From contig JASPKZ010010275.1 of assembly GCA_030220185.1 (NCBI GenBank), positions 186,001-250,000 of the forward strand: 64,000 nucleotides of DNA. The letters are read 5' to 3'. Positions 10,191 to 18,051 of this stretch are shown in pieces. Source of the stretch: Diploptera punctata (Eukaryota > Arthropoda > Insecta > Blattodea > Blaberidae). Each line of letters begins with the position of its first letter. Positions within the stretch are counted from its first letter, which is position 1. The position numbers were made by a program, and so were the translations under genes. Below the pieces are notes generated by a model. That model was not told where the DNA came from and did no database searches. It saw only the letters and a list, made by a program, of their open reading frames with translations.

Positions 10191-10504
10191 TTACTATATA
10201 ACATGTCTCTTGCTTACAACATCCTTCTTTTATTTTACACCCTTTCTTTTCGTTTCCACGGACCTTCATTATTTTTTGGTCACTCCCCCCCCCCTTTTCA
10301 GAAGCTTCTTGAGCAAGCTAAGACTGGTGATAGATGACAAATACTGTGATTTTAAATGATCCGACACCTTCAGCAGTCGTCCACTAAATGACTAATGTAA
10401 TGCTTTTTTACATGTGTTTAGGGATTCTCCCTTCCATAAACACTACCTCTGGCGACACTAGTGCTAACACACTTCACCTTTAGTCGTGCAGATTTAAATT
10501 CGGC
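10188..10504. other. Unassigned stretch
   Basis: Contains a C-run at 10286-10297. No recognised feature. Confidence 0.3.
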
Positions 10505-11082
10505 GAGTAATATGTCAGCCTGATTCTCAGCTCTGCCTGACGACCGCCTTTACAGTCAGATTCAATCCAGGAAGATACTGTATGTTTGGAATAGGGAACT
10601 GGGTTGCCATTTTAACAGTATTTTCTTCAGAGAAATCCTTAAATAAAACTGAAGTATGCAACACAGCAGGTACATAGTTGTAAGTTGTTGCCGTCCAAGC
10701 CACCCCCTCTTAAAGAAAAAAAACAGTTACCACTTGTCACTGAGCTCGTGCGGATGTGTACTACCCTGTGTGAAAGTGTCGACTCTCATATTTAGTATAA
10801 AACTAGTTTGCATGCCGTAAAAGAAACACTATGTTTTTTAAATGTATAGTACATAGATTTGGAAAAAGTACTGCTAACCTTGCCGCTCCTCCCCTCCCTA
10901 AAGAAACAAATATCGTTATTATGAGTTTTGCAACATCTACCCTCTGTAGGTAGGGGGGCAGTGGCGTAGCCCAAAAGGTCTGTAGTAACTTCCTGGGTTG
11001 AATTAGAGTGTACTCCCAGAACAATCGTCTGGTACTCATTTCAGTTAGAGGCTGTATAGACTCTAGGGTATCGGTACCGATA
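10505..11082 (-). mobile_element. Degraded SINE2 pieces
   Basis: Two diverged antisense SINE2 blocks: 10505-10560 (tgtcagcctgattctcagct, acgaccgcctttac) and 11015-11080 (cagaacaatcgtctggtact, cagttagaggctg). The sequence between them has no match to the family. They may be one old copy split by an insertion, or two copies. Confidence 0.45.
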
Positions 11083-11400
11083 CAAAGTTAAAAAAAACTC
11101 CAAGCACGACAGGCCTAGAAGGCTCTTGGACTATCAGCCGGTTGCTGGTATCACATCCACATGTGTTAATCACAGAGGTAGACGATCATCTAGCCAGTGT
11201 AGGGGTGACATTTTGTCAGCATATCGGGTCCCCCAGTTGTTATAGCTGTTTTTTTTTCAACCTGGAGTCGTTACTTAGTTGCTACTCAAATGCCTCACGA
11301 TGCTGGTTGGACACCGGTCCCATATGACAGAAATTCCATGAGAAAATTTTTTCCTCCGTGGAGACTCCAAGCAGCGCAAGTTTAGGCAACTTTAAAACTC
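11083..11400 (-). mobile_element. Old SINE3 copy
   Basis: Antisense SINE3: ctccaagcacgacaggcct, atcacagaggtagacgatca, ccagtgtaggggtgaca and ccggtcccatatgacag. The tRNA-like head near 11370-11400 is badly mutated. It is far more diverged than the copies at 42208 and 48363. Confidence 0.7.
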
Positions 11401-11509
11401 CTGATCCCATAACACCCGACCTCCCTTGGTTTAACCAAGTGAGGAATGACGTACCCTCTAATAAATACCAATAAAATTCATTGTTAAAACCGTTGAGGTG
11501 GAGAGTCAT

Positions 11510-11840
11510 AAAATAAAATAAGTTAAAATATACCTTCTTAGGTAAGATCCGTCGTCCTCAACTTATAAAATATGTAATCTTTATGCCTTTCAGAACATCC
11601 GTTCCATCTTCAGCAGGCTCTTCTTGGCTACAATATCTAGTGTGATAGTTGATGCTGCTTGTCACAACACCACATTGGGACCAGCAGCATCAACCATCAT
11701 ACTGGATCTTTTAGCGAAGAGGGACCTGCTGAAGATGGAACGGATGTTCTGAAAGGCCTACAGGCATAAAGAATACATATTTAATAAGTTGAGGACGGCG
11801 GATCTTACCTAAGAAGGTATATTTTAACTTATTTTATTTT
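11510..11840. repeat. FB1 foldback element
   Basis: Arms of about 150 bp are inverted complements. The left arm begins aaaataaaataagttaaaat, then cttaggtaagatccgtcgtc and cgttccatcttcagcagg. The right arm mirrors each of these and ends attttaacttattttatttt. A 10-bp direct repeat ccctctaata occurs outside the arms at 11454-11463 and 11844-11853. A related, shorter copy is at 59424-59645. There is no coding capacity. Confidence 0.85.
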
Positions 11841-12055
11841 GTGCCCTCTAATATATTAGATGGAGCTGTTATAAGCATGTTCTCGGACAAGTGCCCTTTA
11901 TATTCTTGCCATTAACCTTTCAGTAATATTTATTACTTGAAATTGAGATCAACTTTATACTTTGTGTTCACGTTTTCGTTGTTAAAGGTTACTTTCCAAG
12001 ATATAAAAGTGGTTTATTAATATAGTGATCAGCGAAATTGACCTCAATTCATATT

Positions 12056-12702
12056 TACTTACTTACTCACTGGCACTAGCGAACCCGTAGGTTCATGGCC
12101 GCGCGGACATAAGCTCTCCATACATCCCTATCCTGAGCTAATGCTTTCCAATCATTCCCTGTATAATCTGCTTCCCTCAAATCATAGTTAATGTTGTTCT
12201 CCCACCTCATTCTTGGTCTACCAACTGGACGTTTTCCTTCTGGCTTTCCTACAAGAAGTTTCCATGCACGTCTTTCATTCCCCATACCCGCAACATGTCC
12301 TGCCCATCGCGGTCTATGAGACTTAACTGTTCTTATTACAACTGGCTTCCTATAAAGACTATGTAGTTCATTGTTATGTAGTCTTCTCAATTCACCTGTC
12401 TGTTTGAGCCTTTGGCATGGGTTCCCTGAAGTAGTCCCCGCCCGGAGATCCGAAGGGGGGACTATTTGACCTCCGGAAAATTTTACCCCAGATGAACCCA
12501 TGTCCGCATTTCTTGACGGTTGTATTTTTACGGTAAAAGATCGTTACTCTTTCGCCCAAGGTACTTTTTTCGTCTGGCTTATCACCTTCGACCAGTCCGG
12601 CATGGGTAACCCTAACGGCAGCAATGCTACCGCCGGCATAGCTCTTAGGATCATTTAAGCACGCAAGTCACTCCACCACAAGGTAAAGATACCATGGAGG
12701 GG
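12056..12702 (-). mobile_element. Mini-LINE-A: both ends kept, middle deleted
   Basis: A single insertion bounded by the 14-bp TSD cctcaattcatatt (12042-12055 and 12703-12716). Reading minus from 12702, about 300 bp of GC-rich leader starts cccctccatggtatctttac and contains gaacccatgccaaaggctc. This joins at about 12405 to the ordinary LINE-A tail (acagacaggtgaattgag, then LRWAGHVAGMGNERRAWKL-type coding) and the terminus atagtgccagtgagtaag. The polymerase and endonuclease are absent. The TSD shows it moved in this form or was deleted after insertion; the first seems simpler. Confidence 0.75.
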
Positions 12703-12833
12703 CCTCAATTCATATTACATTTTTTTAAAAATGCCATCGCGGAGGAACGAGTAAACTAGGGGAAATACTCAGGACGTCGAATATATCGTCCGGTTTTCCT
12801 AGTTCACTCTGTTATAGGCTACCTTCATTAATT

Positions 12834-12947
12834 TCACATGTTTCACAATGTTTCACAATGTTTCACATGTTTCACAATGTTTCACAATGTTTCACAATGT
12901 TTCACAATGTTTCACAATGTTTCACATGTTTCACAATGTTTCACAAC
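12834..12947. repeat. (TTTCACAATG)n minisatellite
   Basis: About eleven units of tttcacaatg, with 8-bp variants (tttcacatg). Confidence 0.95.
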
Positions 12948-12959
12948 ATCTTCTTGCAT

Positions 12960-13155
12960 CTAATTATTGTACTGTTATTCTCCTAAACATTTGTCATTCC
13001 AATCTCTATGGTCTAATCATTTTTCCTCTAATGTTGCTTCAAAACACCATAAATCCACGTTATTTTTGGTCGTCCTCTTCTGCTTCTACCAAGTGGCACC
13101 CATTCCAGTATTCATACTGGGAATCTGTCATGTCATTCTTTTTACATGAACATAC
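12960..13155 (-). mobile_element. LINE-G tail fragment
   Basis: The minus strand reads ILEWVPLGRSRRGRPKITW and then a broken end, matching 62845-63140 and 15810-16070. It is 5' and 3' truncated. Confidence 0.65.
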
Positions 13156-13356
13156 TTTTAATTATATTAAATTAATGTTGGGAAGTAAACATTATGAGGT
13201 ATAATCATTAAAATTGAGTCGGAGTTATGGCTGAAGATGAACACGACTGTGTTTGAAATCGCGATATCATGGAAGCATGAATCCTATGAGGTGAGTTGTT
13301 TAAACAATATGTTCTCCGATGAATTTTAATACTTTTGTTTATCTTTATGAAATACT
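13156..13356. other. Unassigned stretch
   Basis: Contains gctgaagatgaacacgactg and a donor-like aggtgagttg at 13289. No exon could be supported. Confidence 0.3.
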
Positions 13357-14500
13357 AGCTAATACCCGGCGTGCGCTGCTACTCCTAAATAAATGTTAAT
13401 GTGATTTTATCACCTGCCGTGCGCTGTTACAGTTGCCCGGGAATCTGCTTATCCCGAACTAAAAATGGTTATTGTGAGTTATCCGGAAAAGATAAACATA
13501 TGCTGTCGCGGACTTTTTTGTAGAGTATTTTGAGATGTTCAATTCCGTGTACAATAATTTGGTGTATTTGTTGTGGTTTAGACAGCGTAAGCCATTTACG
13601 CGTCAAAATAGGGATTCATTTCACGTTTTTCACTACAAACAGTGATTTTTAGGAGTGACGGGGTTGAGTATCACAACTCTCTTATAGCCTATGTTCATCC
13701 CCGGAATGTCCTGAACATTTTTCAAAAAGCCCCATCACAATCGAACGAACGGTATGGCAGAACACGCTTGCCCGGGAATCTACTTATCCCGATCTTCTTT
13801 GAATCAATCAAAGACAAAAATAGTTATTTGTGAGTTATCAGTAAAAGATAAATATATGCTGTCGCGGACTTTTTTGTAGCGGTTTTTTTATATATTCAAT
13901 TCTGTGTACATAAATTTGGTGTATTTGTTATGGCCTGGATACATAAAAAACAAGATCTAAGTAGGATAACGGCGGCAGAAATGAAATTTTTGAGATCTGT
14001 TAAAGGGTGCACTAAGGAAGACAGAATCAAGAACACAGAAATAAGACAGGAACTTGAAATATTTGCAATAACTGATAAATTAGATACATATAGACAAAAA
14101 TGGAAGCAACACATAGACAGAATGAATGAAGATAGATATCCAAAACAAATAACAAAATACAAACCTAAAGGCACCCGAGATGTGGGCAGACCTAGAAAGA
14201 GATGGGCTGAAGTCAGAACGGGTCAACAGACCTAATCCATGAATGCAGATGATGATGATGATGATGATATGGTTTAGGCAGCGTAAGCTAATTAAGCGTC
14301 AAAATAGGGACTTTATTTCACTTTTTCGTTACAAAGGGTGATTTTTAGGGGTGAAGGGGTTGAGTATTACAACTTCCTTATAGCCTATGTTCATCCCGGG
14401 AATCTCCTGAACATAAAAAAAAAAAACATCAAAATTGGATCAACGGAATGGCCGCGCATAGGATACGAACAAACAAACAAACAAACAAACTTTTTTATAT
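13357..14500. repeat. Dispersed repeat R7 (copy 1), split by a LINE
   Basis: Begins ctagctaatacccggcgtgc and has gttgcccgggaatctgctta, a block with atatgctgtcgcggactttt, and an end with ggccgcgcatag then (ACAA)n. Most of the central block is present twice (13430-13790 and, around the LINE, 13765-14460). Copies 2 and 3 (28655-30500, 45031-46260) have extra internal repeats. The class is unknown; the (ACAA)n tail and lack of coding suggest a non-autonomous element. Confidence 0.6.
13934..14262 (+). mobile_element. LINE-D-like tail inserted in R7
   Basis: The frame at 13930-14235 encodes MKFLRSVKGCTKEDRIKNTE, DTYRQKWKQHIDRMNEDRYP and KPKGTRDVGRPRKRWAEV. A stop, cagacctaatccatgaa and (GAT)n follow. 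The host sequence gtatttgttatgg resumes as atatggtttaggcagcg, so only a short TSD (tatgg) is visible. Confidence 0.8.
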
Positions 14501-14534
14501 ACGGTATTATATATACCTATATATCCATCCATCC

Positions 14535-14683
14535 ATCTATGGTAATTCTGCCCTAAGGCAGGTCTTTCACTGCAATCATAGCATTTTCATTTTATGCTTT
14601 GCAGCTTTACTAGGGAATTATAGGTGTGGTAGCGATCCTCGGGACCAGAGGCAAGGAGCATAACCACTAGTCCACCGCAGCAA
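14535..14683 (-). mobile_element. Chimeric SINE: SINE4 head joined to SINE1 tail
   Basis: On the minus strand 14683-14637 reads ggtggactagtggttatgct plus ctggtcccgaggatcgct, the SINE4 tRNA-like head. It then switches to accacacctataattccct and ggcagaattacca, the SINE1 T1 tail. The junction lies near 14637. It could be a template switch during reverse transcription or a deletion between two adjacent SINEs. Confidence 0.75.
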
Positions 14684-14699
14684 AATAATATAACATTAT

Positions 14700-15103
14700 T
14701 GTACTATATTGTAAGCCTATGTTTTCCCTTTACAGAGATTTAAGCACTCTCCCCCTACAGGGAAGAATTTGAACCATACTAATTTAGTTACACTTGTTTT
14801 CATATAGATGTCATTTGAGTGGTCCGTGGTCAGCGTTCCGCCTCATACTGACATCTAGGAAACCAAGGTAGTACTAGGACGGGAAAATTCGGTAAATTTT
14901 GCTTAAAGGCCTTTTCATTCAGGCTTAAGGATCTTTTACGAGCCTGAAAATCTTCAGACTCGGGACCCACGGCTTAAAGTCCCTCCCGGATGACTTGCTC
15001 CTGGATTTTTCCATCCTAAAAAATCCATCGACCCCGGCCTGGTTTGAACCCGCGACCCTCGGGACCAGAGGCAAGGAGCATAACCGCTAGTCCACCAGGC
15101 AAC
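14700..15103 (-). mobile_element. SINE4, full length with TSD
   Basis: Minus-strand head: tggtggactagcggttatgc, ctccttgcctctggtccc and B box-like gggttcaaacc. The body has aaaaatccaggagcaagtc, tttcccgtcctagtactacc and gcggaacgctgaccacgg. It ends cataggcttacaata. The TSD aataatataRcattat is at 14684-14699 and 15104-15119, with one mismatch. A second copy (42118-42876) carries a nested SINE3. Confidence 0.85.
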
Positions 15104-15119
15104 AATAATATAGCATTAT

Positions 15120-15250
15120 CTAAATTATAAACCGCACGGAAGGAGAAATTTTGGTCGCCCACAGAGAAGATGGTCTGAACAATTTTAAGAATTCTAGCTT
15201 TCATGAAACCGTAACGAGCCAACAGGCTTAATCCCAAGGTGGTGATGATA
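15120..15250 (+). mobile_element. LINE-D-like 3' scrap
   Basis: The plus strand reads LNYKPHGRRNFGRPQRRWSE, then stops, ccaacaggcttaatccc and a short gatgat tail. It is only the last 45 codons and UTR. Confidence 0.65.
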
Positions 15251-15740
15251 TAATATTATGAAATATCTCGTTTATGTTTTAAAATTGAGGGTTAGTTCCT
15301 TTTTGCAGAATATGGTTCAATTGATTTGACATCTGCACTGTAACAAGAAGCTCCACTTATAGCAGTGATCTGTAACATGGTCTTGTTAGTTCGCGTCTAA
15401 TGTAATATTACGCTGTTATCACCTAAACTGTTAAATATTCATAGCAGTTTAGCTTAGCCATATAAAAGCGTTAATGCGCAATCAAGATCCTGGAGCATCT
15501 GAGAAATCAGACTGATGAAGATATTGGAATATAGTCTAGATCAGGGCTGCCCAAATTACGGCACGCGGGCCAGATACGGCCCTCCATCACTTTCTATCCG
15601 GCCCTTGTCGGCCTGTAGCATTCTAATAAATTAAAATATGCTAAAGTTAGGCCTATAATATTAGGCCATAGTAATCGAACAAGAACTGTTGAATGTGTTA
15701 TAACGAACATAACAAGAAAAGTAGAAAATCAACACACGCT

Positions 15741-15800
<60 letters not shown>
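15741..15800. repeat. (ATA)n microsatellite
   Basis: About 20 ATA units inside the hAT-like element, next to the LINE-G fragment. Confidence 0.95.
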
Positions 15801-15802
<2 letters not shown>

Positions 15803-15809
15803 CAAACAA

Positions 15810-16070
15810 TAAAATTGTATGGTCATGTATAAAAGAATAACACATGACAGATCCCCAACAAGAATACAATAATGGGTACCACTTGGTTAAAGAAACAAAG
15901 GACGGCCAAAAATAACGTGTATTGGTGGTATTTTGAGCATCATGAGAGAACAGGGATTGGACGATGGAGACAGGAAAGATAGAGATGTGGAGGAGAATGA
16001 CAGTAAATTAATTGGGCGTAGGAAGATGTGAAACCTACTAAAAAAATAAATAAATAAATAATAATCCACA
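15810..16070 (+). mobile_element. LINE-G tail inside the hAT-like element
   Basis: Sense strand: tgtatggtcatgtataaaag, atgggtaccacttggttaaa, ggccaaaaataacgtgtatt, then a 3' end gatgtgaaacctactaa plus (AAAT)n. It corresponds to the LINE-G tail of 62845-63140 and 63435-63540. The frame is broken. Confidence 0.65.
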
Positions 16071-16204
16071 ACAGCTATAACTGGGACTATGGCCCGCACC
16101 ACCTTGATGTTATTTCAATTTGGCCCGCGACACAAAGAAGTTTGGGCGGCTCTGCTCTAGATTGTCCTCTATCTCTTAGAGGTCCATATAATGGTGTTAT
16201 CATC

Positions 16205-16335
16205 CTCCGTTAAAGAATATACTTAACTAACTAACTAACTCTAACTAACTCACTGGCACTTTCGAACCCGTAGGTTCATGGCCACGCGAACATAAGCTCT
16301 CCATATATCCCTTACCTGAGCCAATGTTTTCCTAT
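16205..16335 (-). mobile_element. Short LINE-A 3' end
   Basis: (TAAC)n then cactggcactttcgaacccg and aggttcatggccacgcg; about 115 bp of LINE-A remains, 5' truncated at tttcctatcat. Confidence 0.8.
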
Positions 16336-16344
16336 CATCAAGGA

Positions 16345-16960
16345 ATATAACTGCGGAAAGTAACTATTATCATAAGTAATGCCACTCTTGATTTCCAAAT
16401 TATCGAAAAATTCACGACTCACGAAGTGAGGAGTGAATTTATCTAGAGAATTTGGAAATCAAGAGTGGCATTTGTTAGGACTACTTAACGAATAAAATTA
16501 AGCTGTTTACTCACAAATCATTATTTAATTATAGTTATTTTAAAATATTTATATATTTAATGTAGACGGCGATGTTTGAAAACAAATAAGAAACAATTGA
16601 TCTGCTTCTTTTGTTTATCACTGCAACCAGATCATACTATTTATTGCCAAAGGAACGCAATATTGTAAGAATGCTCTCTAGTGGAGAAAAAATGAAACAC
16701 ATCAAACTGTATATTAATTCATTTCTGATGTCGTATGATGTAAATATGACAATTATATTTTTCTGGATTATTACCTGGGAAAAAATACATTTAAGAAAGT
16801 GCAAACAGTGGTTTCTTTTTTTGGTGGTATAATCAATTGCTACAAATGTTTTTATATTAACTCCTGCAAGCGCTATGTGTTGACATCTATGCACTATATA
16901 TACAATCTGGTAGCCATATTTCTTATAGGCTCAGTCACTGCAAAATAATGGTCAGACCTG
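16345..16960. repeat. Dispersed repeat R8 (copy 1) with internal hairpin
   Basis: Holds a hairpin whose arms read atgccactcttgatttccaa and its complement (about 16380-16470). Next come gttaggactacttaacgaa, ctgcaaccagatcatact and tgtcgtatgatgtaaatatg. The same order occurs at 46630-47340. No protein is evident; the two overlapping frames at 16611-16894 are read-through. Confidence 0.65.
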
Positions 16961-16971
16961 TTCAGAATATT

Positions 16972-17440
16972 AATAAATAATAGTTTTAAAAAACTAAAAG
17001 AACACGCTTTATTAGAAAACTAAAAAATGAAAAATAATTTTAATTTCCAATACGCTTGGGATAAAATAAAGTGGTCAACAAAAAAATCATCTCCAACACA
17101 TATAGAATAAAATTAGAGTTATCAACAAAAATAAAATAATTTTACCATCAAAAGCGTGGGGTGCTCTATATCAATTAATATATTTGATAATAAACAGATA
17201 TTGGTAAAAGTAAGCTCTCTAAGAAGAAAATGTAAAAATCATAAAAAGCACCCCACGCTTTTGATGGTAAAATTATTTTCTTTTTGTTGATAACTCTAAT
17301 TTTATTCTATATGTGTTGGAGATGATTTTTTTGTTGACCACTTTATTTTATCCCAAGCGTATTGGAAATTAAAATTATTTTTCATTTTTTAGTTTTCTAA
17401 TAAAGCGTGTTCTTTTAGTTTTTTAAAACTATTATTTATT
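16972..17440. repeat. Long inverted repeat, 194-bp arms
   Basis: Left arm 16972-17165 and right arm 17248-17440 are nearly perfect inverted complements (aataaataatagttttaaaa at one end, aaaagcgtggggtgct at the inner edge). They flank an 82-nt AT-rich spacer. There is no coding capacity. The near identity implies a young foldback or a recent inverted duplication; the RNA could form a long hairpin. Confidence 0.9.
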
Positions 17441-17546
17441 TTTTATTTTTTAGTTTTAATATTTTACAGAATAAGATAAAAATGTAAATATCTTTAAATT
17501 CGATACTATTGTAGTATGAGCTAAAAGTAATACTCTTCTATAAAAA

Positions 17547-17640
17547 ACCCTCCCAGCCGGATTTGAACCAGCGACGTATGGATTACTGAAATTATATACC
17601 ACTAAGAGTTCACTGCTCTACCAACTGAGCTCTTACAACG
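17547..17640 (-). pseudogene. tRNA-Tyr-like pseudogene with intron remnant
   Basis: The minus strand has a sound D arm (gctcagttggtagagc), a T arm (gctggttcaaatccggc), and aatccatacgtc before the T arm as in insect tRNA-Tyr. About 16 nt sit between the anticodon loop and the 3' anticodon stem, where tRNA-Tyr introns lie. The expected GTA anticodon is not intact (ctcttag). The acceptor halves gttgtaa and tgggagg do not pair, so it is a pseudogene or the head of an undefined SINE. Confidence 0.55.
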
Positions 17641-17689
17641 ATTGACTAAAAACTCGACAAGTCCGCAACCTATTATACCAGTTTTCATT

Positions 17690-18016
17690 TTCTTTTGATT
17701 TTCGGATGATTCTGGCCAGGATTTTAGAAACAAAATATGAAATTATTGTATTGTCACGGGTCCTCTACACGTATACAAAGTTTCAAGTCGATCCAATGTT
17801 TCTAAGTGGGTGAAAATCGCGTTGAAAGATTCCGTTACATTGATACAAAAACACTTTTTTTGATTTTCTGATGATTATGGCCAGGATTTTAGAAAATAAA
17901 TATGAAATTATTATATTGTCACGGGTCCTCTACAAGTATACAAAGTTTCAAGTCGATCCAATGTTTCTAAGTGGGTGAAAATCGCGTTGAAAGATTCCGT
18001 TACATAGATAGATAGA
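17690..18016. repeat. 165-bp direct duplication beside the satellite
   Basis: Two tandem units, starting at about 17697 and 17862, share tggccaggattttagaaa, attgtcacgggtcctctaca and gtttcaagtcgatccaatgt. A short (GATA)n follows at 18001-18025. It is unrelated in sequence to the 150-bp array it borders. Confidence 0.85.
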
Positions 18017-18051
18017 TACATAGATACAGGTCAAGCTAATACAAAGCGTGT

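Larger units (their letters stand above)
15542..16154. mobile_element. hAT-like non-autonomous DNA element
   Basis: The ends are inverted: left cagggctgcccaaattacgg, right (complement) cagagccgcccaaacttctt, each followed by a cgcgggcca-type block. The flanks carry an 8-bp near-duplication Stctagat (15534-15541 and 16155-16162, one mismatch), the size hAT transposases produce. CAGRG-type TIR starts are usual for hAT. No transposase remains; the interior holds a microsatellite and a LINE-G fragment. Confidence 0.75.
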
